Source of the DNA: Peptoniphilus sp. | Lineage (GTDB): Bacteria; Bacillota; Clostridia; Tissierellales; Peptoniphilaceae | Assembly (NCBI GenBank): GCA_029983555.1 | Contig: JASBZH010000024.1 | Location: forward strand, 1 to 19,527 | DNA: 19,527 nucleotides | Reading direction: 5' to 3' | Shown here: one piece after another, positions 1 through 7,535 of the stretch | Numbering within the stretch: position 1 is the first letter of the stretch | Layout of the letters: each line of letters starts with the position of its first letter | Made by a program: the position numbers and the translations under genes | Notes under the pieces: model-generated | The model's database searches: none | What the model was told of the DNA's origin: nothing | The model's input: the letters and a program-made list of their open reading frames with translations, nothing else

Positions 1-53
1 GCAGAGCAGATGGCAATATGGTAAACAAAATTGTCAGAGAAATTTTAAATTAA
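1..53 (+). CDS. yqeY: C-terminal fragment of a GatB/YqeY-domain protein (partial)
   Basis: The frame starting at base 3 reads RADGNMVNKIVREILN and then a TAA stop at 51-53. This tail resembles the C-terminus of YqeY-type proteins (GatB/YqeY domain), which usually end in a G-x-A-D-G-x-(L/M)-V-N-x-(I/L)-V-x-E-x-L pattern that helps bind tRNA in the related GatB. In B. subtilis yqeY lies directly upstream of yqeZ (nfeD), which matches the next gene here. Only 16 residues are visible, so the call rests on this short tail and on synteny. Confidence 0.6.
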   Translation, partial: RADGNMVNKIVREILN

Positions 54-56
54 AAC

Positions 57-90
57 AAAACCTAGGTTTATTACCTAGGTTTTTTAATTT
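57..90 (+). terminator. Rho-independent terminator after yqeY
   Basis: AAAACCTAGG (57-66) and CCTAGGTTTT (74-83) form a perfect 10-bp stem around the 7-nt loop TTTATTA, followed by a T-rich tract. It lies 4 nt after the stop codon and separates yqeY from the nfeD unit. Confidence 0.85.
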
Positions 91-119
91 TGCAATAGAT
101 AAAAACCATTAAAATAGGG

Positions 120-125
120 TATAAT
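120..125 (+). promoter_or_regulatory. Putative -10 box for nfeD-floA
   Basis: A perfect TATAAT lies 40 nt before the nfeD start and just after the upstream terminator, where a promoter is expected. No good -35 box is visible at 16-18 nt spacing. TTGCAA at 90-95 is too far away (24 nt). Confidence 0.45.
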
Positions 126-164
126 ATTAAAAAATAGTATAAACTGTTTTTTAAGGAGGGCATT

Positions 165-890
165 ATGAAAGCTCTAAAAAAATTATTTATATTTTCGATA
201 TTTTTGGACATAAATATTTTAAATGTTTTTGCTAAAGAAAATGTTGAAACAGTAGCAAGGGGAATATTTTCAAATGAATATATCTTTACGATATTATTAG
301 TATTAGCTTTAGCTGGAGCCGTCTTAGAACTATTAACTCCAGGCTTTGGACTTGGAGGAGCAATATCTTTAATATCCTTTGGATTATTCTTTTGGGGAAA
401 TTTACTTATGGGTCACACTAATTGGTATTCTGTATTTGTTTTTGTAATAGGAATACTTTTGTTGGGATTAGAGACGCTTATTCCTGGGTTTGGAATAGCT
501 GGGATAGGTGGAATAGCGGCGCTTATTGCTGCAATTGTTATGGCTATGAGTGATATTTATTTTGCTTTTTTATCGCTATTAATAGCGATAGTTATTTCTG
601 CAATGATTGGCACTTATCTATTTAAAAAAGGAAGAAATTCTGAGCTCATCAACAAAATGAGATTATTTACAAGCTCAAATACTGAGTCGGGATATGTGTC
701 AAATGATTTTGTCGATGTAGAAATAGGCCAAAAGCTCTATACAACTACGCCTCTTAAACCTACAGGTTTTGCAAACTTAAATGGAGAAAAAATTGAAGTT
801 ATATCTAATAGTGGATATATAGGTAAAGGTGTAGAAGTTTCGGTAGTTAGGATTTATGGATCCAAGATCTATGTAGAAGAAGTTAAATAG
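165..890 (+). CDS. nfeD: NfeD-family membrane protein (flotillin partner)
   Basis: This 241-aa protein has a basic, hydrophobic N-terminus (residues 1-23, signal peptide or first anchor) and then several membrane segments between about 38 and 153. The membrane part contains two similar motifs, TPGFGLGG (58-65) and IPGFGIAG (106-113), typical of NfeD proteins and suggesting an internal duplication. Residues about 185-240 form the soluble β-rich OB-fold domain (NfeDC), with the expected G-K/G-x-x-V-x-V ending. It lacks the ClpP-like serine protease domain of long NfeD proteins, so it is of the short type seen in B. subtilis YqeZ/YuaF. NfeD proteins act with SPFH/flotillin proteins in membrane microdomains, and the next gene is floA. 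Start: ATG with AAGGAGGG 5 nt upstream. Confidence 0.88.
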   Translation: MKALKKLFIFSIFLDINILNVFAKENVETVARGIFSNEYIFTILLVLALAGAVLELLTPGFGLGGAISLISFGLFFWGNLLMGHTNWYSVFVFVIGILLLGLETLIPGFGIAGIGGIAALIAAIVMAMSDIYFAFLSLLIAIVISAMIGTYLFKKGRNSELINKMRLFTSSNTESGYVSNDFVDVEIGQKLYTTTPLKPTGFANLNGEKIEVISNSGYIGKGVEVSVVRIYGSKIYVEEVK

Positions 891-898
891 GAGGTAGT

Positions 899-1882
899 AT
901 GAGATTATTTCCAATGATAGGTGTGCTACTTATAGTAGTACTAGTAATTTTGTTTTTATCTTTTGTTCCAGTGGGACTTTGGATAACAGCTTTCTTTTCT
1001 GGGGTAAGGATGAAGATTTCCGACCTTATAGGAATGAGACTTAGAAGAGTAAAACCATCAAGAATAGTTAGACCATCAATAAAAGCAACAAAGGCAGGAC
1101 TTTCTTTGGATATTCCTGAGCTTGAAGCCCATTACTTAGCAGGTGGAAATGTGGATACTCTAGTGGATGCACTTATAGCTGCTCAAAGAGCAAATATTCC
1201 ACTTCAGTTTGAAAGAGCTGCGGCAATAGATCTTGCTGGTAGAGATGTTTTAGAAGCTGTACAAGTTTCTGTAAATCCAAAAGTTATAGAAACTCCAAAT
1301 ATCTCAGCTGTCGCGCAAGATGGAATAGAAGTTATGGTAAAAGCCAAGGTAACTGTAAGGGCAAATATCGATAGACTTGTCGGTGGTGCTGGAGAACAAA
1401 CAATAATAGCAAGAGTTGGAGAAGGAATTGTTACTACAGTTGGTTCTTCTCAGACATATAAGTCAGTTTTGGAAAATCCAGATTCTATATCAAAAGTTGT
1501 ATTAGATAAAGGACTCGACTCAGGCACTGCTTTTGAAATTTTATCAATAGATATTGCAGATGTCGATGTTGCGAGAAATATTGGTGCAAGACTTCAAACT
1601 GATCAAGCAGAAGCTGATAAGAGAATTTCTGAAGCAAAAGCAAGTGAAAGACGTGCAATGGCTCACGCGCGTGAACAAGAAATGAGAGCTGAAGTTGAAG
1701 CCATGAGAGCAAAAGTTGTTGAAGCAGAGTCTCAAGTTCCAATAGCAATGGCAGAAGCTCTAAGAAGTGGCAATATTGGAGTAATGGATTACTACAAATT
1801 AAAAAATCTAAACTCAGATACAGACATGAGAAATACAATTGCAAAAGCATCTGATATCGATAAAAAGAAGGAAAATAAATAA
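899..1882 (+). CDS. floA: Flotillin-like protein FloA (SPFH/band 7 family)
   Basis: At 327 aa it is close to B. subtilis FloA (about 330 aa). Residues about 4-34 form a hydrophobic membrane hairpin or anchor. An SPFH domain follows (about 35-200), with FloA-typical stretches such as IPLQFERAAAIDLAGRDVLE and QDGIEVMVKAKVTVRANIDR. Residues about 235-290 are Ala/Glu/Arg-rich heptad-like sequence (coiled coil with E-A repeats) used for oligomerisation. Flotillins scaffold ordered membrane domains and affect fluidity, secretion and signalling. GGAGG at 890-894 overlaps the nfeD stop, and the genes are 8 nt apart. The lysine-rich tail (KKKENK) runs directly into the next gene through a TAATG overlap. 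The family call is secure; the cellular role in this organism is inferred. Confidence 0.95.
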   Translation: MRLFPMIGVLLIVVLVILFLSFVPVGLWITAFFSGVRMKISDLIGMRLRRVKPSRIVRPSIKATKAGLSLDIPELEAHYLAGGNVDTLVDALIAAQRANIPLQFERAAAIDLAGRDVLEAVQVSVNPKVIETPNISAVAQDGIEVMVKAKVTVRANIDRLVGGAGEQTIIARVGEGIVTTVGSSQTYKSVLENPDSISKVVLDKGLDSGTAFEILSIDIADVDVARNIGARLQTDQAEADKRISEAKASERRAMAHAREQEMRAEVEAMRAKVVEAESQVPIAMAEALRSGNIGVMDYYKLKNLNSDTDMRNTIAKASDIDKKKENK

Positions 1883-2400
1883 TGAAATTCTCTGACTTTA
1901 TAGATATTTTATTTGTTTCATATTTGCCCATTATTATTTTTATAATATCGGGTATACTTTCTATTCGCAAATCTATGAAAGAAAAGAAAGAGAAAAATAT
2001 AGATAAATATCAGAATAGAAAAAGAGATTTGAATAAAAATTACAGAAAAAATAAAAATAATGATGCTTTTGGTAAAATAAATTATAATTATAAAAACTTT
2101 TCTAAAAAAATAGAGAGTTTATTAGATGAAGATGAACAAAGAACTTTAAACAACAAAAAAATAGATAGCGCAAAAAATATTTCTGAAAATAAAAATATGT
2201 CACATAATGTTAAAGAAAAAGAATCTAATAATGGAAATAAATTGAGTTTAAATCAAACTCCATTATCTGAAATTCCATTTTTGGGAGATCAAAGTTCCTA
2301 TGATTATTTTGATGATGACTTTTATGATTTTGATACTGAAAAGGTAGCAGATATTTATATTTATAAAGAAATTTTTGATAAGCCGCTAAGTCTTAGATAA
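1882..2400 (+). CDS. Unknown single-pass membrane protein of the nfeD-floA unit
   Basis: I do not recognise this 172-aa protein. It has one strong hydrophobic segment (about residues 7-28) near the N-terminus, then a very basic stretch (29-70, KSMKEKKEKN-type), and a long polar, Lys/Asn/Asp/Glu-rich region that is probably disordered. An acidic aromatic patch follows (about 143-152, with Tyr, Phe and Asp). It ends with a more ordered tail, IYKEIFDKPLSLR (160-172). Its ATG overlaps the floA stop (TAATG), so translation is probably coupled to floA, and a terminator follows 14 nt after its stop. This placement suggests a third component or adaptor of the flotillin/NfeD microdomain, but that is inference. 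I have an unverified memory of E-I-L-x-x-P-x-x-x-R tails in small uncharacterised Firmicute proteins. Confidence 0.75.
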   Translation: MKFSDFIDILFVSYLPIIIFIISGILSIRKSMKEKKEKNIDKYQNRKRDLNKNYRKNKNNDAFGKINYNYKNFSKKIESLLDEDEQRTLNNKKIDSAKNISENKNMSHNVKEKESNNGNKLSLNQTPLSEIPFLGDQSSYDYFDDDFYDFDTEKVADIYIYKEIFDKPLSLR

Positions 2401-2414
2401 TCTTTAAAAATAGA

Positions 2415-2452
2415 GCTTACTTTTCACTTACTATAGAAAAGTAAGCCTTTTT
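2415..2452 (+). terminator. Rho-independent terminator closing the nfeD-floA unit
   Basis: GCTTACTTTTC (2415-2425) and GAAAAGTAAGC (2436-2446) form a perfect 11-bp stem around a 10-nt loop, followed by CTTTTT. It ends the nfeD–floA–orf172 transcript before phoH. Confidence 0.88.
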
Positions 2453-2459
2453 ATGATAT

Positions 2460-2481
2460 TATAATAATCACGTTTAGGAGG
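2460..2481 (+). promoter_or_regulatory. Putative -10 box and ribosome binding site of phoH
   Basis: TATAAT (2460-2465) follows the terminator at once. No clear -35 can be seen; the right distance falls in the terminator stem. AGGAGG (2476-2481) lies 7 nt before a TTG codon and fixes the TTG start of phoH. This is the only obvious promoter before the 15-gene run. Confidence 0.4.
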
Positions 2482-2488
2482 TATTTAT

Positions 2489-3493
2489 TTGGCAAAATCA
2501 CAAGCTACTATTGATATAGATGATGTAAATTTAATTTCAGTTATATTTGGAAAGCTAGATGAGAATATAGACTTAATTGAAAAAAAGATGGATGTCAGCA
2601 TAAAATCTGTCGACGGAAAACTAATTATAACTGGAGAAGAAGAGAATGCTTCTGATGCAAAAATTCTTCTAGAAAATCTTATCAGTTTGGTCAAAAAACA
2701 AAAAGTTTTAAGTGCAGCTGATATTAATTATTCAATATCACTTATCAAAAATAACGAAAAGAGATCACTGCCAGAACTATTAAATGAAACTGTTGTCTAT
2801 ACTTCAATGGGAAAACCAATTAGGCCAAAAACTTTAGGGCAAAAGAGATATATGGACAATATTAATAATAATGATATAGTTTTTGGGATTGGACCAGCTG
2901 GTACTGGTAAGACTTATTTAGCTATGGCAGCTGCAGTTAGGGCATTTAAGGCAAAAGAAGTCAATAGGATAATTTTGACAAGACCGGCAGTTGAAGCTGG
3001 AGAAAATCTTGGATTTTTGCCAGGGGATCTTCAAAACAAAGTTGATCCATATTTAAGACCTCTTTATGATGCACTTTTTGAAATTTTAGGTCATGATAAT
3101 TACAACAATTTAGTAGAAAAAGGACTTATAGAGGTGGCACCTCTTGCTTATATGCGCGGTAGAACTCTTGACAGTGCATTTGTGATTTTAGATGAAGCTC
3201 AGAATACGACAAATGAACAGATGAAGATGTTTTTAACTAGACTTGGGTATGGTTCAAAAGCAATTATTACTGGAGATGTGACTCAAATAGATTTGCCTAG
3301 GGGCAAACAATCTGGTCTTAAGACTGTTTTAAAAATTCTTTCTGATGTAAGGGGAATTGGAATTACTTATTTAAATAGATACGACATTGTACGTCATCCA
3401 CTAGTTCAAAGAATCATAAGTGCATACGAAAAGTATGAAAAGTCTAATAATAAAAAGCCGTCTGAGAAGCAAAAGTCTAAAGAGGGAAAATAG
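2489..3493 (+). CDS. phoH: PhoH-family ATPase (PhoH/YqfE type)
   Basis: This 334-aa protein has an N-terminal KH-like RNA-binding module (about residues 5-75) and then the PhoH P-loop domain (about 105-315). Walker A is GPAGTGKT (135-142) and Walker B is VILDEAQN (232-239). The family-typical TRPAVEAGENLGFLPGDL (164-181) and TGDVTQIDLPRG (261-272) are also present. PhoH proteins are cytoplasmic ATPases linked to RNA metabolism, and phoH is commonly beside ybeY. The start is TTG, supported by an ideal ribosome binding site. Its TAG stop overlaps the GTG start of ybeY by one base. The C-terminal tail is Lys/Ser-rich. The exact activity in this organism is not shown by the sequence. Confidence 0.95.
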   Translation: MAKSQATIDIDDVNLISVIFGKLDENIDLIEKKMDVSIKSVDGKLIITGEEENASDAKILLENLISLVKKQKVLSAADINYSISLIKNNEKRSLPELLNETVVYTSMGKPIRPKTLGQKRYMDNINNNDIVFGIGPAGTGKTYLAMAAAVRAFKAKEVNRIILTRPAVEAGENLGFLPGDLQNKVDPYLRPLYDALFEILGHDNYNNLVEKGLIEVAPLAYMRGRTLDSAFVILDEAQNTTNEQMKMFLTRLGYGSKAIITGDVTQIDLPRGKQSGLKTVLKILSDVRGIGITYLNRYDIVRHPLVQRIISAYEKYEKSNNKKPSEKQKSKEGK

Positions 3494-3939
3494 TGAATAT
3501 TTATTTTGACAATAGGCAAGACTTATTAGAAATAACTGACGAGATTAAAGACACGATCACAAAGACAATTAAAAAAGTTTTGGAACTTGAAAATATAAAA
3601 GAAGATGCGGAAGTATCCGTTTCTTTTGTTGATGATAATGAAATCCAAAATCTAAACAGAGACTTTAGAGGTGTCGACTCGTCTACAGATGTTTTATCAT
3701 TTCCAATAGATGATGAATTTAAATTAGAGGGAAATATTCTTGGAGATGTCATCATAAATATGAAAAGAGTTCTTGAACAGGCAAAAGAATTTTCTCATTC
3801 TAATGAAAGGGAACTTTCTTATCTCACATGCCACAGTGTTTTGCACCTTTTGGGATATGATCATATCGAAGATTGTGATAAAAAAGTCATGCGCGAAAGG
3901 GAAAAACATGTGATGAAAGAGCTCAAAATTTTTAAATAG
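3493..3939 (+). CDS. ybeY: Endoribonuclease YbeY (rRNA maturation factor)
   Basis: At 148 aa it is a normal length for YbeY. The zinc-binding signature H-x3-H-x5-H is visible as H114, H118 and H124 in CHSVLHLLGYDHIED, and the upstream RDFRGVDSSTDVLSFP motif (57-71) is typical. YbeY is a metal-dependent RNase involved in 16S rRNA 3'-end maturation and ribosome quality control. The GTG start overlaps the phoH stop, so translation is probably coupled. In many Firmicutes pgpH lies between phoH and ybeY; here the two genes touch. It is followed 8 nt later by dgkA. Confidence 0.96.
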   Translation: MNIYFDNRQDLLEITDEIKDTITKTIKKVLELENIKEDAEVSVSFVDDNEIQNLNRDFRGVDSSTDVLSFPIDDEFKLEGNILGDVIINMKRVLEQAKEFSHSNERELSYLTCHSVLHLLGYDHIEDCDKKVMREREKHVMKELKIFK

Positions 3940-3947
3940 GTGATTTT

Positions 3948-4655
3948 ATGAAAAAAGGACGCTTTATATCATCATTTAATTATGCAGTCCAAGGAATAAT
4001 ATCCGTATTAAAAACTGAAAAAAATATGAAATTTCATTATCTTGCGGCGGTTGCCGTGATAATAATTTCACTTTTTTTTGATATTTCAAGTACAGAATTT
4101 ATGCTAATGCTTTTTGCCATAGTTCTTGTTGTATTTGCGGAGATGGTAAATACTGCTATTGAGAGAACAATTGACTTAGTAGTTCAAGAATACAACCCAA
4201 TTGCAAAATATGTTAAAGATGTAGCTGCAGGAGCAGTTTTAATTACAGCGATAAATGCTATTGTAGTTGCATACCTCGTGTTCTATGACAAGTTTGCATC
4301 GATGGGTGACTTACTCTTATTTAAAATAAAAAATGCTCCAAATCATTTAGCGTTTGTTTCACTTATCATTGTGATAATACTTACTGTGGGAGCTAAGTTT
4401 TTAATGGCAGAAAAAAATGGAGGAACTTTTTTTCAAGGTGGTGCTTGCAGCGGTCACTCTGCAATAGCCTTTTGTGCAGCAACTATTATATCTATGCTTG
4501 CGGAGAAATCTCTCATCACTCTTTGTGCTTTTGGACTTGCATTTTTAGTGGCAGAATCGAGAGTTGAAGGAAAAATTCACAAAACAAGCGAAGTGGTTAC
4601 TGGAGCAATACTCGGAATATGTGTTGCGATTTTTGTTTTTAAGGTAGTTGGTTAG
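3948..4655 (+). CDS. dgkA: Diacylglycerol/undecaprenol kinase fused to a PAP2-like phosphatase domain
   Basis: This 235-aa membrane protein is about twice the length of a Gram-positive DgkA. The N-terminal half (about 1-118) is a three-helix DgkA-type kinase with the signature AEMVNTAIERTIDL, including E65, N68 and E72; Gram-positive members phosphorylate undecaprenol. The C-terminal half (about 125-235) resembles a PAP2 phosphatase. SGH (168-170) matches motif C2, and S-R-x5-H-x3-E (S204, R205, H211, E215) matches motif C3, except that the usual Asp is Glu. No clear C1 motif (K-x6-R-P) is visible. An intact pair would combine lipid kinase and lipid phosphatase for the undecaprenyl-phosphate carrier. 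The altered C1/C3 leaves phosphatase activity uncertain. It abuts cdd with no gap (TAG then ATG). Confidence 0.9.
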   Translation: MKKGRFISSFNYAVQGIISVLKTEKNMKFHYLAAVAVIIISLFFDISSTEFMLMLFAIVLVVFAEMVNTAIERTIDLVVQEYNPIAKYVKDVAAGAVLITAINAIVVAYLVFYDKFASMGDLLLFKIKNAPNHLAFVSLIIVIILTVGAKFLMAEKNGGTFFQGGACSGHSAIAFCAATIISMLAEKSLITLCAFGLAFLVAESRVEGKIHKTSEVVTGAILGICVAIFVFKVVG

Positions 4656-5066
4656 ATGGAAATAGAAGAACTTATTGAAAAAGCTATAAATGCAAAAAAT
4701 AATCAAACTTATACGCCATATTCACATTTTAATGTCGGATGTGCAGTAGAGATGGAAGATGGCTCAATTTATACAGGCGGAAATATTGAAATAGCTTCAT
4801 ATTCACCGACAAATTGTGCAGAGAGGACTGCAATATTTAAGGCAGTCTCTGAAGGAAAAAGAGAGATAAAAAAAATTGCGATAACTGGTGATGCTGATTA
4901 TACATTTCCTTGTGGAGTGTGTAGACAGGTAATCAGAGAATTTGCAAAAGATCCAATTATTGTGATTGCAAATAGCACGAATGATTATAAAACTTTTACA
5001 ATGGATGAAATTTTACCTCATTCTTTTGGACCAGAAGATTTAACAAGGAGTAAGAATGGAGAATAA
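4656..5066 (+). CDS. cdd: Cytidine deaminase
   Basis: This 136-aa protein is a standard homotetramer-type cytidine deaminase. The zinc site is complete: C54-A-E56 (TNCAERTAIF) supplies one cysteine and the catalytic glutamate, and PCGVC (85-89) supplies C86 and C89. It deaminates cytidine and deoxycytidine to uridine and deoxyuridine in pyrimidine salvage. The N-terminal YTPYSHFNVG motif is also typical. It starts right after the dgkA stop. Its end overlaps era by 11 nt, which fits the conserved dgkA–cdd–era order of Firmicutes. Confidence 0.97.
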   Translation: MEIEELIEKAINAKNNQTYTPYSHFNVGCAVEMEDGSIYTGGNIEIASYSPTNCAERTAIFKAVSEGKREIKKIAITGDADYTFPCGVCRQVIREFAKDPIIVIANSTNDYKTFTMDEILPHSFGPEDLTRSKNGE

Positions 5067-5958
5067 AAAATTTAAATCAGGTTATGTTTCAATAATAGGT
5101 AGACCAAATGTTGGAAAATCTACTTTATTAAATGAAATAATTGGAGAAAAAATATCAGCAATTTCTCCAAAGCCTCAAACGACAAGACAAAACATAACAT
5201 TTATTTATACTGATGATGATGCTCAGATTATATTTTTAGATACTCCCGGTATGCAAAGACCTAAAAACAAATTAGGTAAATATATGCTAGAGGAATCTAA
5301 AGCGGGAATAGAAGATGCAGATGTAATCACTTATATTGTGGATATTTCTGATAAAATTGGCAAGACTGAAAGAGCAATAATCGATATTTTAAAAAACTAT
5401 AAAGATAAATTGCCAATCATTCTTTTGATAAATAAAATTGACAAGGTAAAAAAAGAAGAACTTTTACTCATCATGGATATGTACAATAAAGAGGGAATTT
5501 TTGATGTTATAATTCCTATTTCTGCCATGAATGGCGATGGAGTAGATATTTATGTTGAAAAAGTAAAAGAATATCTAGACGAAGGCCCGATGTTTTATCC
5601 TGAGGATATGATTACAGATAAAAATGAGAGATTTATTGCAGCTGAATTGATACGCGAAAAGGGTCTTAAATATCTTCAAGATGAAGTGCCTCATGGACTT
5701 GCTGTAGAAATTGACAAATTCAAAAGAAGAGAAGAAAAGGATCTTTACGATATAAATGCAACTATTTATGTTGAGAAAGAATCTCACAAGGGAATTATTA
5801 TTGGTAAAAATGGTCAGATGCTTAAAAAGATAGCTCAAGAGTCGAGAGAGGCGATTGAAAAACTAATAGGTACTCAAGTAAATCTACAAGTTTGGGTAAA
5901 AGTTGAAAAGAATTGGCGAGATAAAGACAATTCGGTAAAGAAATTTGGATACAATTAA
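5056..5958 (+). CDS. era: GTPase Era (16S rRNA / 30S assembly)
   Basis: This 300-aa protein has the full Era layout. G1 is GRPNVGKS (15-22), the switch I region contains PKPQTTRQNI (39-48), G3 is DTPG (62-65), G4 is NKID (126-129), and a G5-like ISAMNGDG follows. The C-terminal half contains the KH domain with the motif GIIIGKNGQMLKKI. Era binds the 3' end of 16S rRNA and helps mature the small subunit, a function linked to YbeY encoded two genes upstream. The ATG has AAGGAG 5 nt upstream, inside the end of cdd. Its last bases overlap the TTG start of recO by 14 nt. Confidence 0.98.
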   Translation: MENKKFKSGYVSIIGRPNVGKSTLLNEIIGEKISAISPKPQTTRQNITFIYTDDDAQIIFLDTPGMQRPKNKLGKYMLEESKAGIEDADVITYIVDISDKIGKTERAIIDILKNYKDKLPIILLINKIDKVKKEELLLIMDMYNKEGIFDVIIPISAMNGDGVDIYVEKVKEYLDEGPMFYPEDMITDKNERFIAAELIREKGLKYLQDEVPHGLAVEIDKFKRREEKDLYDINATIYVEKESHKGIIIGKNGQMLKKIAQESREAIEKLIGTQVNLQVWVKVEKNWRDKDNSVKKFGYN

Positions 5959-6640
5959 AAATTTTACTGAAGGCATTGTCATAAATGAAATGGATTATGG
6001 CGATACTTCAAAAATAATTAGAGTTTTTACAAAAGATTATGGCAAAATTCCTGTGATGGTAAAGGGAGCTAAGACAAATAAATCTAAAAATTTAGGAGTC
6101 TGTCAAATTTTTGGCCTAAATGAATATTTATTTAGGAAGGGTCAAAGCTTTTATTATATAAATAATGCAAAGATAATGGAATCTAATTTTAAGATTAGAC
6201 AAAATTTATACAATACAATTTATGCATCTTTTGCTCTCGAATTAGTAGATAAGAGCACTATTGACAGGGATCCAAATTCAAAAATCTTTGAACTTTTAAA
6301 AAAAACTCTAAGACTATTTAATGATACAAAAGATCCTGTATCACTTATAATTGCATTTGAAATAAAATATTTGAGTTTTTTAGGATATAGACCTAAACTT
6401 ACAATTTGCGATTTTAATTACTTTTCTATAAGAGAGGGAGTAATTGATTTCAGAGATGAGTTTTCAGTTGAAGTTACAAAAGAAGATATTAATTTTTTAA
6501 AATTTCTCTTGCACAATACACTCGATAAGACAAATAATTATAATATTAATAGAAAACTATTTTTACACAATATTATTATAAACTATATAAAATATAATTT
6601 AGAAATCAGTAATTTTAATTCATTAAAATTACTTAGTTAA
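5945..6640 (+). CDS. recO: DNA repair protein RecO
   Basis: The 231-aa protein begins with the RecO OB-fold: EGIVINEMDYGDTSKIIRVFTKDYGKIPVMVKGAK matches the family pattern of short β-strands ending in a K-G motif (motif described, residues about 9-43). A helical C-terminal domain follows. RecO binds ssDNA and works with RecR to load RecA. Most Firmicute RecO proteins carry a four-cysteine zinc finger in the C-terminal part, but only one cysteine (in TICDFNYF) remains there, so the zinc site is lost. TTG is the only usable start: the in-frame stop at 5936-5938 lies just upstream and no strong ribosome binding site is seen, so translation probably depends on coupling with era. Confidence 0.9.
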   Translation: MDTIKNFTEGIVINEMDYGDTSKIIRVFTKDYGKIPVMVKGAKTNKSKNLGVCQIFGLNEYLFRKGQSFYYINNAKIMESNFKIRQNLYNTIYASFALELVDKSTIDRDPNSKIFELLKKTLRLFNDTKDPVSLIIAFEIKYLSFLGYRPKLTICDFNYFSIREGVIDFRDEFSVEVTKEDINFLKFLLHNTLDKTNNYNINRKLFLHNIIINYIKYNLEISNFNSLKLLS

Positions 6641-6650
6641 GGAGGAAGAA

Positions 6651-7535
6651 ATGTATTTCCAAGATTTAATTCTAACACTTGAAAATTATTGGAAAGAAAA
6701 GGGAGCAATAATTTTGCAACCTTATGATATTGAAAAAGGTGCTGGAACAATGAACCCACAAACTTTTTTGAGGGCTCTTGGTCCAGAAGAATGGAAAGTA
6801 GTTTATGTTGAGCCATCAAGAAGACCAGCTGATGGTAGATATGGTGAAAATCCTAATAGACTTTATCAACACCATCAATTACAAGTTATTTTAAAACCAT
6901 CACCAGAAGAAGTTCAACAAATGTATTTAGATTCTCTTTTTGCAATAGGAATAGACCCTAAAAAACACGATATACGTTTTGTTGAAGATAACTGGGAATC
7001 TCCAACTTTAGGAGCTTGGGGACTAGGATGGGAAGTTTGGCTTGACGGAATGGAAGTTACTCAATTTACTTATTTTCAACAAGTTGGTGGAGTGAATTTA
7101 GATCTTGAAAGTGCAGAACTTACTTACGGACTAGAAAGAATTGCAATGTATTTACAAGATGTCGATTCTGTATATGATATTAAGTACAATGACAAACTTA
7201 CTTACGGAGATGTTTTTAAGAAGAATGAATATGAACATTCTGTATATGCATTCGAACTTGCTGATGTTGACATGCTTAGAAAACTATTTGATATGTATGA
7301 AAAAGAAGCTAATAGAGTTATAGAAGAAAATATTGTCTTAGATGCTTACGATTATACTTTAAAGTGTTCACACACATTTAACTTGCTAGATGCTAGAGGT
7401 GCACTTTCAGTTTCTGAGAGAACTTCATATATACAAAGAGTTAGAAATTTGGCAAGACTAGTTGCAAAACAATATTTAGTCCAAAGGGAAGAAATGGGTT
7501 TTCCTTTATTAAATAGAGGTGAAGACAATGAATAA
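6651..7535 (+). CDS. glyQ: Glycyl-tRNA synthetase alpha subunit
   Basis: At 294 aa this is a standard GlyQ, the catalytic subunit of the α2β2 bacterial glycyl-tRNA synthetase. The sequence near residues 19-30 (AIILQPYDIEKG), the MNPQTFLRALGP motif, VYVEPSRRPADGRYGENPNR and NWESPTLGAWGLGWEVW are all hallmarks of this class II family. The ATG has an ideal AAGGAGG. There is only a 10-nt gap after recO, so no T-box leader fits directly upstream. The stop overlaps the glyS start by 8 nt, which suggests coupled synthesis of the two subunits. Confidence 0.98.
   Translation: MYFQDLILTLENYWKEKGAIILQPYDIEKGAGTMNPQTFLRALGPEEWKVVYVEPSRRPADGRYGENPNRLYQHHQLQVILKPSPEEVQQMYLDSLFAIGIDPKKHDIRFVEDNWESPTLGAWGLGWEVWLDGMEVTQFTYFQQVGGVNLDLESAELTYGLERIAMYLQDVDSVYDIKYNDKLTYGDVFKKNEYEHSVYAFELADVDMLRKLFDMYEKEANRVIEENIVLDAYDYTLKCSHTFNLLDARGALSVSERTSYIQRVRNLARLVAKQYLVQREEMGFPLLNRGEDNE

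Noticed and set aside
90..95. TTGCAA as -35 box of the nfeD promoter
   Set aside because: It is 24 nt from the -10 box, too far for a sigma-A promoter.
1485..1970. 161-aa reverse-strand open frame across floA
   Set aside because: It lies antisense to a clear FloA coding frame, is Leu/Gln/Phe-rich as expected from the reverse of an Ala/Glu coiled-coil, and has no ribosome binding site.
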